Shown: positions 41,642 through 49,740 of the stretch, one piece after another | How the letters are laid out: each line of letters starts with the position of its first letter | How positions within the stretch are numbered: the stretch's first letter is position 1 | From: Bacillus sp. FJAT-45350 | GTDB taxonomy: Bacteria; Bacillota; Bacilli; Bacillales; NISU01 | DNA: 64,000 nt | Direction of reading: 5' to 3' | NCBI RefSeq assembly: GCF_002335805.1 | Contig: NZ_NISU01000001.1 | Span: 876,079 to 940,078 of the forward strand | The notes under the pieces: model-generated | The model's input: the letters and a program-made list of their open reading frames with translations, nothing else | Database searches by the model: none | What the model was told of the DNA's origin: nothing | Program-made: the position numbers and the translations under genes

Positions 41642-42823
41642 ATGTATGGACAACCGTTAAGCAACAAATCAAAGAAAGTCATGTTATTAGGTTCTGGTGA
41701 GTTAGGGAAGGAAGTTGTCATAGAGGCACAACGTTTAGGAGTTGAGACAATAGCTGTCGACCGTTATGAACATGCTCCAGCTATGCAGGTGGCGCACCGT
41801 TCTTATGTAGTCGATATGTTAGACGGGGAAGAGCTGCGTCGAATTATTGAAGATGAACAGCCTGATTATATCGTTCCTGAAATTGAAGCAATTGCTACAG
41901 ACACATTACTAGAATTAGAGCAAGAAGGCCTACATGTTGTTCCTACAGCTAAGGCAACAAAGTTAACGATGGATCGTGAAGGGATTCGCCGTCTTGCTAG
42001 TGAAGAGTTAGGGTTACCAACAGCAAAATACGCTTTTGCAGACACTTTAGAGGAATTAGAATTAGCTGTTAAGGAAATTGGAACACCGTGTGTAATAAAA
42101 CCGATTATGAGTTCATCTGGTAAAGGTCAAAGTGTATGCCATACAATTGAGGATGTTGAAAAGTCTTGGACGATTGCATTAGAAGGTGCGCGAGCAAAGA
42201 AAACTCGTGTCATCGTTGAAGAATTTATTCACTTTGAATCGGAAATTACGCTTTTAACGGTTCGGTCGGTTTCTGGTACTTCTTATTGTGCGCCAATTGG
42301 TCATGTACAAGAAGATGGTGATTATATTGAGTCTTGGCAACCACATGTTATGACAGAGGGGCAAATTACAGAAGCAGAAGAGGTAGCAAAGAAAGTTACC
42401 GTTGCATTAGGTGGCTATGGTTTATTTGGAGTGGAGCTGTTCATTACAGATAAGGGAATTTATTTTAGTGAAGTTTCTCCTCGTCCACATGATACAGGCA
42501 TGGTTACTCTGGCTACTCAAGAACTATCAGAATTTGCCCTTCACATTCGAGCAATATTAGGGTTTCCGATTCCTGAAATCCGTTTACTCTCACCAGGAGC
42601 AAGTAGAACTATTAAAGCTTGGGAAGAAAGTAAGGATTATCAAATATGTGGTGTAGAGGATGCTTTAGAAATACCTCGTACACAAGTAAGGCTTTTTGGA
42701 AAGCCTGAAACGAAGATAGGGCGTCGTATGGCGGTCGTTCTACATACAGCAGAAACTGTTGAAAGTGCACGGGAAAATGCAAAACTATCAGCAGATAAAA
42801 TGAAGATCAATTATGAAAAATAA
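41642..42823 (+). CDS. purT: Formate-dependent GAR transformylase PurT
   Basis: ATG 41642 is chosen over an upstream frame to 41573, because AAAGGGGAAA precedes it and the protein then begins [20 protein letters not shown]; 393 residues. It is an ATP-grasp enzyme: NAD-like [14 protein letters not shown], the ATP-binding [41 protein letters not shown] and the metal-binding GLFGVELF and [12 protein letters not shown]. It makes formyl-GAR from GAR, formate and ATP in purine synthesis, as an alternative to folate-dependent PurN. Confidence 0.95.
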   Translation: MYGQPLSNKSKKVMLLGSGELGKEVVIEAQRLGVETIAVDRYEHAPAMQVAHRSYVVDMLDGEELRRIIEDEQPDYIVPEIEAIATDTLLELEQEGLHVVPTAKATKLTMDREGIRRLASEELGLPTAKYAFADTLEELELAVKEIGTPCVIKPIMSSSGKGQSVCHTIEDVEKSWTIALEGARAKKTRVIVEEFIHFESEITLLTVRSVSGTSYCAPIGHVQEDGDYIESWQPHVMTEGQITEAEEVAKKVTVALGGYGLFGVELFITDKGIYFSEVSPRPHDTGMVTLATQELSEFALHIRAILGFPIPEIRLLSPGASRTIKAWEESKDYQICGVEDALEIPRTQVRLFGKPETKIGRRMAVVLHTAETVESARENAKLSADKMKINYEK

Positions 42824-43162
42824 ATTAAGGAATTAACGTGTAGTCGCTGAAAATAAGACTGTGTAGATTAAATTTTCTGTTAATCTGGAAAATAGTTCGT
42901 GACATTTTATAAATAGAAGATAAAATCAAAGAAAAGGGAAATGTAGGTATTTGAAACCGACTATTATCCCTTTTTCTTGTGAATTTCTACAGTTCCTATA
43001 TATAAGCCTCTATAGTTTAGTAAAAAGGAGGACTCATATGTGTCTATAATTCTGTTACTAAATAAGAAGCTTGATTGAAAAAGTCGACTGATAATGAATT
43101 GAATTGTTTGAACACTTCAATCGATTATGTTACAACTATTATAAGGAAAAAACTTAATATAA
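42824..43162 (+). other. Spacer with one weak hairpin before the riboswitch
   Basis: No gene seen. AAGGGA near 42936 pairs with TCCCTT near 42967 followed by T residues, a possible purT terminator. AAAAAGGAGG with ATG at 43037 looks like a start, but the frame stops after three codons. Confidence 0.4.
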
Positions 43163-43252
43163 ACCACTCTAGGGGTGCTATCTAGCTGAGAATGACTAAA
43201 TGTCATACCCTTATTACCTGATCTAGTTCATACTAGCGTAGGGAAGAAGTGT
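43163..43252 (+). promoter_or_regulatory. TPP riboswitch (THI element) aptamer
   Basis: The conserved blocks are present in order: GGGGTGC at 43172-43178, GCTGAGAA at 43185-43192, ACCCTTATTACCTGATCT at 43207-43224 and the 3' helix strand CGTAGGGAAG at 43237-43246. TPP binding controls the downstream terminator and hence ylmB-tenA. The outer helix uses CACTCTAG on the 5' side. Confidence 0.95.
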
Positions 43253-43291
43253 ACGAACCTATCAGTTTTTTGATTTAAAGTTGAAACTGAC

Positions 43292-43326
43292 AACCACTTC
43301 TTGCCATATGGTGAAGTGGTTTTTTA
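43292..43326 (+). terminator. Riboswitch-controlled terminator
   Basis: Stem AACCACTTC (43292-43300) with GAAGTGGTT (43313-43321) and a T run. The left arm CACTTCTT (43295-43302) is exactly complementary to AAGAAGTG (43244-43251) at the aptamer 3' edge, giving an antiterminator when TPP is absent. Confidence 0.88.
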
Positions 43327-43344
43327 TTTATTGGAGGCAAATAC

Positions 43345-44619
43345 ATGACTGAAAGATTAAAGGCTGTGTTACACCAAGTAGAAGAAAGACAGGAAGAATT
43401 AATTGAATTACTCAAAACACTTATTTCATTTGAAACTCCGGCACCACCAGCGAGAAATACGAAAGAGGCTCAATTATATGTTGCGGATTTGCTAGAAAAA
43501 TTAGGGTTTAACATTGATATGTGGGATGTATATCCGAATGATCCAAATGTTGTAGGTGTACGAAAAGGAACAAATAACACTCAGCATAAAAGCTTAATAA
43601 TCAATGGACATATGGATGTTGCGGAGGTAAATGAAGATGAAGAGTGGGAAAAAGACCCGTTCACGCCTATTGTAAGAGACGGAGTTGTTATAGGCCGCGG
43701 TGCAGCTGATATGAAGGGTGGATTAGCGGGGGCAATTTTTGCTCTAACTCTTTTAAAGGAACAAGGAATTGATTTACCAGGAGATATTATTTTTCAATCA
43801 GTCATAGGAGAAGAGGTAGGCGAGGCGGGTACACTAGAATGCTGTAAACGTGGTTATGACGCTGACTTTGCCCTTGTGGTTGATACGAGTGATTTGCATA
43901 TTCAAGGTCAAGGTGGAGTCATTACAGGTTGGGTTACAGTAAAAAGCAGTCAGACTTTCCATGATGCAACAAGAAGAAATATGATCCATGCGGGTGGAAA
44001 GCTTTTCGGAGCAAGTGCAATCGAGAAGATGATGAAGGTGATAGCAGGATTGCAAGAACTAGAAAGGCATTGGGCTGTCACAAAAAGTTATCCAGGTTTT
44101 TTACCAGGGACCAATACGATTAATCCAGCAGTTATTGAAGGTGGACGTCATGCAGCTTTTATAGCGGACGAGTGCAGACTTTGGATTACAGTTCATTATT
44201 ATCCGAATGAAACATATGAAGACGTTTCAAAGGAAATTGAAGAGCATATTTTAAATGTAGCAAAAGGTGACCCATGGTTAAGAGAGAACCCTCCAACATT
44301 TACTTGGGGAGGAACGTCAATGATTGAGGACCGTGGAGAAATTTTTCCTTCTTTAGAAGTTGATCCTACTCATGCTGGGGTGCAGTTACTAGCAAAAACT
44401 CATGATACTGTATTAGGAAAAGATTCAATTATTGATGTCTCTCCAACCGTAACAGATGGTGGCTGGTTAGGAGATGCAGGAATCCCTACTGTTATTTATG
44501 GTCCAGGAGATTTACAAAATGCTCACTCTGTTAATGAACAAGTGTCAATTGAACAGTTACTAGAGTTTACAAAAGTATTAGTGAAGTTTATATATGATTG
44601 GAGTCACACAAAACGATAA
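43345..44619 (+). CDS. ylmB: Formylaminopyrimidine deformylase YlmB (M20 family)
   Basis: A 424-residue M20/ArgE-DapE-type amidohydrolase. Metal-site motifs are visible: LIINGHMDVAEV, the RGAADMKGG loop, GEEVGEAGTLEC, and the final GPGDLQNAHSVNE histidine. It lacks a signal peptide. Position behind a TPP riboswitch and before tenA identifies it as YlmB, which removes the formyl group from N-formyl-4-amino-5-aminomethyl-2-methylpyrimidine, a thiamine breakdown product. TenA then makes hydroxymethylpyrimidine. TTGGAGGC precedes the ATG. Confidence 0.93.
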   Translation: MTERLKAVLHQVEERQEELIELLKTLISFETPAPPARNTKEAQLYVADLLEKLGFNIDMWDVYPNDPNVVGVRKGTNNTQHKSLIINGHMDVAEVNEDEEWEKDPFTPIVRDGVVIGRGAADMKGGLAGAIFALTLLKEQGIDLPGDIIFQSVIGEEVGEAGTLECCKRGYDADFALVVDTSDLHIQGQGGVITGWVTVKSSQTFHDATRRNMIHAGGKLFGASAIEKMMKVIAGLQELERHWAVTKSYPGFLPGTNTINPAVIEGGRHAAFIADECRLWITVHYYPNETYEDVSKEIEEHILNVAKGDPWLRENPPTFTWGGTSMIEDRGEIFPSLEVDPTHAGVQLLAKTHDTVLGKDSIIDVSPTVTDGGWLGDAGIPTVIYGPGDLQNAHSVNEQVSIEQLLEFTKVLVKFIYDWSHTKR

Positions 44620-44635
44620 TGAGGAGTGTTTAGAG

Positions 44636-45316
44636 ATGAAATTTAGTCAACGATTACATACGGAATTACAGCCAATATGGAGAAAAAATCATAATCATCC
44701 ATTTGTTAAAGGAATAGGTGATGGTACGTTAGATAAGGATAAGTTTCGTTTTTTCATGATTCAAGATTATTTATATTTAATTGATTATGCGAAGCTATTT
44801 GCTCTTGGGGCAATTAAAGCAACGGATGTTGAGACAATGGGGAAATTTGCAAATCTATTAGACTCTACATTAAATGAAGAAATGTCTCTGCATCGTCAAT
44901 ATGCAAAGAAATTTGAGATATCTGAAGAGGAATTAGAAACAGCGAAGCCTTCGCCGACAACGTTAGCATATACTCATTACATGCTACATGTTGGTCAAAA
45001 TGGAACATTAGCGGATTTAGTTGCTGCACTTTTACCTTGCATGTGGAGTTATAATGAGATTGGTAAAGAGCTAAATCAAATTCCAGGCGCTGCGGATCAT
45101 GAATTTTACGGTGAATGGATTGAAATGTATAGCTCGAAAGAATTTAGCGAATTAACGGATTGGACGATTAATTTACTAGATGAATTAACAGATGGCATGA
45201 AGGAAGTAGAACTTAAAAAGCTAGAGGAAATCTTCTTAAATACAACTCGTTTTGAATACATGTTCTGGGATATGTCTTATAATGAAGCAATGTGGCCGAT
45301 GGACGAGAAAAATTAA
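44636..45316 (+). CDS. tenA: Aminopyrimidine aminohydrolase TenA
   Basis: ATG 44636 is preferred (AGGAG upstream; starts MKFSQRLHTELQPIW); 226 residues. TenA hallmarks: FVKGIGDGTLDKDKFRFFMI, QDYLYLIDYAKLFALG, the catalytic Cys in AALLPCMWSYNEIG, and YSSKEF with the glutamate-rich C-terminal helix. It hydrolyses the aminomethylpyrimidine made by YlmB to hydroxymethylpyrimidine for thiamine salvage. It starts 17 bases after ylmB; no thiXYZ transporter is next to it, so uptake genes must be elsewhere. Confidence 0.95.
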   Translation: MKFSQRLHTELQPIWRKNHNHPFVKGIGDGTLDKDKFRFFMIQDYLYLIDYAKLFALGAIKATDVETMGKFANLLDSTLNEEMSLHRQYAKKFEISEEELETAKPSPTTLAYTHYMLHVGQNGTLADLVAALLPCMWSYNEIGKELNQIPGAADHEFYGEWIEMYSSKEFSELTDWTINLLDELTDGMKEVELKKLEEIFLNTTRFEYMFWDMSYNEAMWPMDEKN

Positions 45317-45345
45317 TTATGAATGATGGGTTATGAATAATGAAT
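45317..45345 (+). repeat. Heptamer-type TTATGAA repeat
   Basis: Units TTATGAA, TGATGGG, TTATGAA, TAATGAA right after the tenA stop. Same family as 23436, 51722 and 61642. Confidence 0.5.
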
Positions 45346-45349
45346 GGAA

Positions 45350-45393
45350 GAGGGTGAGACAAAAGGTTGTTTTTTTCCTTGTGTCTCACCCTC
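45350..45393 (+). terminator. Intrinsic terminator of ylmB-tenA
   Basis: Seventeen-base arms (GAGGGTGAGACAAAAGG with CCTTGTGTCTCACCCTC) and a T-rich loop. Adjacent to repeat copy D. Confidence 0.75.
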
Positions 45394-45396
45394 GAT

Positions 45397-45481
45397 GCAA
45401 TGAGCTTCACCGCCACCATCTTTTAAAAGACCGTTGTGAGTGTTTTTTTCACAACGGGCTTGTGGCGAGTGAAGCCAATGC
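45397..45481 (-). repeat. Dispersed imperfect palindrome, copy D
   Basis: An 85-nt element; read on the minus strand it runs from GCATTGGCTTCACTCG to GCTCATTGC and aligns with copy A. The central stem is CCGTTGTGA / TCACAACGG around AAAAAACAC, replacing the copy A stem with new complementary bases. Confidence 0.72.
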
Positions 45482-45526
45482 TATTACTTAAACTTGTTTT
45501 TTCCCAATCTCTTACTTTTTATATGT

Positions 45527-46369
45527 TCATTCTAGGGTTAATGTGATGAGACCGATTTCGGGGCGGTTGAATATTCTGAATGGAAAAGAGCTGTTTCCAA
45601 GTCCTCTATTCACAATCATCGTTGTGTTGTTTTGGTTATAACTACCGGACGTATAGGGTGGCAATATGCCTTGATTAGGAGAGAAGAGACCGCCGATAAA
45701 GGGAAGTCTGATTTGACCTCCGTGAGCATGTCCTGAAAACACTAAATCAACGTCATACTCTGAATAAAGAGAAAATATCTCTGGTCGATGTGCTAGAAGA
45801 ATAGAAAACTCATTTTCTAGTGCTTTTTCTAAAAGAGTTAAATTCACTCCTTCTAATATACCATCCTCTATCTCGCTCAGATGAAAGCCAGGCCGGTCGT
45901 CAATGCCGATAAGTTGAATCATCTCCCCATCTATTGAAATCATCTCTAGTTCCTCTCTAAGGAATCTAACACCTAAGCCTACCAATTGTGATTCAAGAGA
46001 GTATTCGTTCATCGCCCATTTCTCATGGTTTCCAGTTACAAAATAAGTAGGGGCGATTTCTACTAATTTTTCCATCAATAGGATTCCTGCATCGAGCCCA
46101 TCCTTTTGCCAACCAACTAAATCCCCGGTAAAGACAATGACGTCAGGATTTGTCTGCTCAACCTTATGAATTAAACGATGTTGATTGTCACCAAAGCTTT
46201 TATTATGTAAGTCTGATAAGTGGGCAATCTGAAACCCATTAAACGATTCTGGTAGTGTCGATGAGTGAATTGTTTTTTCTGTTATTACAATTGAGTTATT
46301 TTGAAAATATAAGAAACCTGTTAGGAAAACAAGTAAGCTTGCTAATAAGATTATCTTTTTTAGCTTCAC
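45527..46369 (-). CDS. Membrane-associated metallophosphoesterase (YkuE-like)
   Basis: A 280-residue protein with an N-terminal hydrophobic helix (LKKIILLASLLVFLTGFLYF) and a calcineurin-like domain: HLSDLHN, VFTGDLVG, FVTGNHEKW, LLAHRPE and FSGHAHGGQIRLP, the two-metal ligand set. The GHAHGGQ form is typical of YkuE/YaeI proteins, membrane-surface enzymes that can act on UDP-diacylglucosamine-like lipids or other phosphoesters. Substrate unknown here. ATG 46369, GAGGTGATAG upstream. Confidence 0.9.
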   Translation of the reverse strand: MKLKKIILLASLLVFLTGFLYFQNNSIVITEKTIHSSTLPESFNGFQIAHLSDLHNKSFGDNQHRLIHKVEQTNPDVIVFTGDLVGWQKDGLDAGILLMEKLVEIAPTYFVTGNHEKWAMNEYSLESQLVGLGVRFLREELEMISIDGEMIQLIGIDDRPGFHLSEIEDGILEGVNLTLLEKALENEFSILLAHRPEIFSLYSEYDVDLVFSGHAHGGQIRLPFIGGLFSPNQGILPPYTSGSYNQNNTTMIVNRGLGNSSFPFRIFNRPEIGLITLTLE

Positions 46370-46523
46370 ACTATCACCTCATGTAGAAATACAATGCTTA
46401 AATACAAGTGTAACAAAAATCCTAAGAAATAACTGTAAATCTGCTTTATTTGTATATCCTTTTAGAAATCAGCTAGTATACTGTACAATAATGTAAACAT
46501 GAGTAAATGAGGATGTGTTGTTG

Positions 46524-47495
46524 ATGAATCGACTAGAGAGGGATGGATATACGGTCTATCCGATAAGTGTGCCAACGAAGGGTAGTCTTGAAACGTATAA
46601 TTTTTATGTAGTGAAGCATTTGAACGGATTAAGTCTACTAGATGCGGGAGTTAATAATGAGGCATGTTGGACTAGTTTAGAAAAGTCATTGGCTGAACAA
46701 GGGTTGTCTGTTCGTGATATGACAGAAATCCTACTAACCCACCATCACGGTGATCATGTAGGGCTAGTGAATCGATTGACAAAACAGCATGACATACCAG
46801 TGTATGCTCATCCTGATGCGATTCCAAGGGTGAAACGAGACCAAGAGTTTCTAACAATGAGAGTGGAGTTTTTTGAAAAGCTATATCGTGAAATGAATTG
46901 TGGTGAAGCAGGGGAGCGACAAGTTGAGCACTTAAAGGAATCCATTGAAAAAAATAAGCATTTAGCACTTCAGTCTCCTATTACGTCGTTAATAGAAGGG
47001 GATACCATTCTGGAATTTGAAGTAATCGAATTACCAGGACACGCTCCTGATCAAATAGGATTCTACGATAAAAAAAGAAAATGGTTATTTGGTGGTGACC
47101 ACCTCATTCAACATATTTCAAGCAATGCTCTAGTAGAGCCTACTGCTACAGGTGAACGAAATCGTTCGATTGTGCAATATATAGATTCTCTTCATCGATG
47201 CTCGAAGTTACATATGGATACTGTTTTTTCAGGTCATGGATTGATTATAAACGAACCAATAGTACTAATAGACAAAAGACTTGCCGGAATAGAGAGAAAG
47301 TCAGCAAGAATCTTAGAATTGATTATTAATGGTTTACATACAGGGAGCGAAATCGCTCAAACTTTATATCAAGCAGTTTATGAAAAGCAATTTGCCTTAG
47401 TTATGTCAGAGGTAATTGGACATTTAGATTTATTAGAGTATAGAGAAATGATTGAAAAGAAAATGGTAAATGGTATATGGCATTATTATAGTTAG
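46524..47495 (+). CDS. MBL-fold metallo-hydrolase
   Basis: The frame opens GTG-TTG-TTG-ATG at 46515-46526; ATG 46524 gives the best spacing from GAGG (46509). About 323 residues. Metal ligands are in LLTHHHGDHVG, a middle ELPGHAPDQIGFY histidine and FGGDHLIQ, with FSGHGLII near the end; a winged-helix-like C-terminal tail (LIINGLHTGSEIAQTLYQ) follows, like YobT-type and LACTB2-like hydrolases. Soluble; substrate unknown. Confidence 0.88.
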   Translation: MNRLERDGYTVYPISVPTKGSLETYNFYVVKHLNGLSLLDAGVNNEACWTSLEKSLAEQGLSVRDMTEILLTHHHGDHVGLVNRLTKQHDIPVYAHPDAIPRVKRDQEFLTMRVEFFEKLYREMNCGEAGERQVEHLKESIEKNKHLALQSPITSLIEGDTILEFEVIELPGHAPDQIGFYDKKRKWLFGGDHLIQHISSNALVEPTATGERNRSIVQYIDSLHRCSKLHMDTVFSGHGLIINEPIVLIDKRLAGIERKSARILELIINGLHTGSEIAQTLYQAVYEKQFALVMSEVIGHLDLLEYREMIEKKMVNGIWHYYS

Positions 47496-47531
47496 GAAGA
47501 GTAGAGATAGAAAAAAGATTAATTATTTTTT

Positions 47532-47580
47532 GGAGAGGGTGTCCCAGAACCATTTTGGGATACCCTCTCCTTCTTTTTTT
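47532..47580 (+). terminator. Intrinsic terminator
   Basis: GGAGAGGGTGTCCCA with TGGGATACCCTCTCC and a long T run. Confidence 0.92.
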
Positions 47581-47614
47581 AACCATGTAAAAGTAGACTT
47601 TTTTTAATTTTATT

Positions 47615-47643
47615 ATGACAAAATCGAGAATATCTGGTATTAT
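47615..47643 (+). promoter_or_regulatory. Sigma-A-type promoter of the DUF1450-like gene
   Basis: ATGACA (47615-47620) and TATTAT (47638-47643) with a 17-base spacer; the Fur box begins 4 bases after the -10. Confidence 0.65.
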
Positions 47644-47646
47644 AGC

Positions 47647-47665
47647 AATAATGATAATCATTATT
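47647..47665. promoter_or_regulatory. Fur box
   Basis: AATAATGATAATCATTATT matches the 19-bp Fur consensus GATAATGATAATCATTATC at 17 positions, including the whole central AATGATAATCATTAT palindrome. It covers the transcription start region, so iron-loaded Fur should block initiation. Confidence 0.85.
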
Positions 47666-47693
47666 GATGACAATTTTTATGAGGTGATAAAAT

Positions 47694-47903
47694 ATGAGTA
47701 AGGTTTGTCTATGTAAAGAAAATTTCAAAACAAAAAAAGTAGCAAAAGCATTAGAATCCTTTAATCCCTCAATAAAAGTTAAACGCAAAGGTTGTCTTGG
47801 AGAATGTAAGACATGTAAAAAATGTCCGTTCTACATACTTAATGGAAAAATAACCAAATGCAATTCAATTGAAGACTTATATGGTCAGTTGAAAAAAATT
47901 TAA
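47694..47903 (+). CDS. Small Cys-rich DUF1450-like protein, Fur-regulated
   Basis: A 69-residue protein with ATG 47694 after GAGGTG. Six cysteines are arranged as VCLC near residue 5, CLGECKTCKKC in the middle and a later Cys at KCNS; GCLGECKTC plus FYILNGK resembles the DUF1450/YuzB thioredoxin-like fold that could bind a [2Fe-2S] cluster. The Fur box in its promoter means it is made under iron starvation, which points to iron homeostasis. The exact role is unknown. Confidence 0.8.
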   Translation: MSKVCLCKENFKTKKVAKALESFNPSIKVKRKGCLGECKTCKKCPFYILNGKITKCNSIEDLYGQLKKI

Positions 47904-47910
47904 AATAGAA

Positions 47911-47933
47911 GAGCCCACTTTTTCTGTGGGCTT
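47911..47933 (+). terminator. Probable terminator
   Basis: AGCCCAC with GTGGGCT after the DUF1450-like gene; the T run is split (TTAAAGTTTT). Confidence 0.55.
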
Positions 47934-47941
47934 AAAGTTTT

Positions 47942-48020
47942 GCGCGAGCCGTTCCCAAAATTTAAGCTTGCTACGAGTGGTTTCTTGCAGCAAGTGCATA
48001 ATGTACGGAGCGATTACCGC
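47942..48020 (-). repeat. Dispersed imperfect palindrome, copy C
   Basis: About 79 nt; read on the minus strand it starts GCGGTAATCGCTCCGTAC and shares with copy B the stretch CTTGCT...AGAAACCACTC...GCAAGCTT. Flanked by CTGTGGGC (47924) and GCCCACAG (near 48053), which could add an outer stem. Confidence 0.7.
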
Positions 48021-48076
48021 GTCTTGATTCGTGTATAATGACTTTTTCGGGGCCCACAGCTAGAAAATAGATTTAT

Positions 48077-48538
48077 TTACTGAGTACTGGCTTTTCTAAT
48101 TACTATTATTTTGATAATCCAACCTATAAAGGCACCTATAATAAGAAAAATAATTGGTAAAAAAATTGGACCTAACAATAATCCAAAGATTCGCAATGTT
48201 GATGAGTAAATAACTCCAATAGTCCCTATAAAAGCTGAAAAGACAAATGGAAGGTAGGCGTAAGGGTTTGACACCCCTCCAGCGTCACGATATGCATCCC
48301 ATATAGCAAACGTATAAATACAAGGGTAAAACATTAGCCATTGGTAATTGGCTAATTCGACCGCCCGCTGAGTATCACCATGAAAACTAGGAATGATGAT
48401 GAGGTTTAAATTTGCTTGAACATTAATTAAAAACTCTAAAAATATAAACATTACACCCTTAAACAATTCTCCATTAAGAAATTGAGCAAAACCAGGTAGA
48501 GCAATACTCCATAATAATTTTTCAGTTTTATTTTCCAT
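48077..48538 (-). CDS. Small integral membrane protein, unknown function
   Basis: A 153-residue protein with about four membrane helices, starting MENKTEKLLWSIALPGFAQF. The LPGFAQFLNGELFKGVMF opening and the WDAYRDAGG turn resemble DUF5683-like small membrane proteins. It follows the DUF3231 gene by 12 bases, so both form an operon. Function unknown. Confidence 0.72.
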   Translation of the reverse strand: MENKTEKLLWSIALPGFAQFLNGELFKGVMFIFLEFLINVQANLNLIIIPSFHGDTQRAVELANYQWLMFYPCIYTFAIWDAYRDAGGVSNPYAYLPFVFSAFIGTIGVIYSSTLRIFGLLLGPIFLPIIFLIIGAFIGWIIKIIVIRKASTQ

Positions 48539-48550
48539 TTAATCATCTCT

Positions 48551-49561
48551 TTATTCTTTATTAGTTAATTCTTCTCGATTTGCTGCCTTAGGAGGTTCCT
48601 CCATCCACTCTTTGTCAATCGTAATATTTGCACCATCTTCTAAGTACTTCCCACTTTCAATAATTAAACGTCCGTAAGTTGCTGTTAAATCTCGCCTTAG
48701 TGAAACAGATAAACCACTACCATAAGCGGCTACTCCCATTGCGCCAATTTCTGTTGCGTGAAATAGCATAAGCTTATCCGAAAAAGGGGGGATTTGTGAT
48801 TCTGTCACATGGGAATCCCATGTCATTGGTGCAGGTAGTAAATTCTCATTAAAAAAATCTTGAAAAAGTTCAATATGCTTATTTGAAATTTCAATACCTC
48901 TTAAGAAAAAATTTTGTACTTCATCAGATTTTGTGATTTGTGTAAACCCTAATAAAAAAGCTCTGCCAAGTGTATTGTTCGCTAAGTTTTCGAAAAGGTG
49001 GGCTATTTCAACACCTAGTAAAGGTCTTTTGTCACCAAACCAACCTGTTAAGAAACTCTGTTTTTTTATGAAGTCTATTTTATCAGGTATTGGTATCGTA
49101 GGTGGTTTAATGAGGACCCCCTTTGATAACATGACTTCTTTAGTTTTTACATGTAATTCCTTAGCATCATGAAGACAATCGCTATAAAAAATAGTCGTAT
49201 CACGTCTCGTAGCCATTGATATCGCCATTCCATAGCTTACAATTCCAAATTTCCCTAAGCATCTTAAATATTCAAGGTAAAAAATATCAGAATATAATCT
49301 TGGAGCATTTAGGTTGATATCCTCTGAAGTGAATCCCATAGGTAGTGGAAATGACTCGAGTTTGAATAATTCTGTAATTTTTGCTAAGTGTTTGCTAGAG
49401 GCTTGCTTTGCTAATTGTAATAACTCCTTTACTTCAGGGTCATCAACATTTCTTAGAAAATAACTTAATACACCAATGGCAGCACTATCGCTCATATAAG
49501 TAGTCCATAGGCTAGAAAGTTCGGAAGAGGTTAATTTAATGTGTCGTGTAGTAGTATCCAT
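48551..49561 (-). CDS. DUF3231 family protein
   Basis: A 336-residue protein built from two similar ferritin-like halves, each about 160 residues. Corresponding motifs are KLTSSELSSLWTTYM and DKLMLFHATEIG, SYGMAISMATRRDTTIFY and AYGSGLSVSLRRDLTATY. This duplicated layout is DUF3231, related in shape to CotF-like coat proteins of spore formers. Probably a sporulation or coat-associated protein; no direct evidence here. ATG 49561 after GGAGGC. Confidence 0.88.
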   Translation of the reverse strand: MDTTTRHIKLTSSELSSLWTTYMSDSAAIGVLSYFLRNVDDPEVKELLQLAKQASSKHLAKITELFKLESFPLPMGFTSEDINLNAPRLYSDIFYLEYLRCLGKFGIVSYGMAISMATRRDTTIFYSDCLHDAKELHVKTKEVMLSKGVLIKPPTIPIPDKIDFIKKQSFLTGWFGDKRPLLGVEIAHLFENLANNTLGRAFLLGFTQITKSDEVQNFFLRGIEISNKHIELFQDFFNENLLPAPMTWDSHVTESQIPPFSDKLMLFHATEIGAMGVAAYGSGLSVSLRRDLTATYGRLIIESGKYLEDGANITIDKEWMEEPPKAANREELTNKE

Positions 49562-49740
49562 ATGCTGCCTCCTAATTTATGTAAGTGCTTCTAAGGTAGT
49601 ATGGTAAAGTTATTTATAAATTATTTATAAGGAACCAAATGAACTAAAATTTAGCGATTTAATTCCAATGAATATATTATAGATGTATAATTTACTATTG
49701 GGATAAGATAATGTTGTAAACAAAGTAACTGGAGGTTCGT

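Noticed and set aside
43020-43060. Start of a small gene after AAAAAGGAGG at 43025
   Set aside because: The ATG frame stops after three codons and neighbouring frames give nothing coherent.
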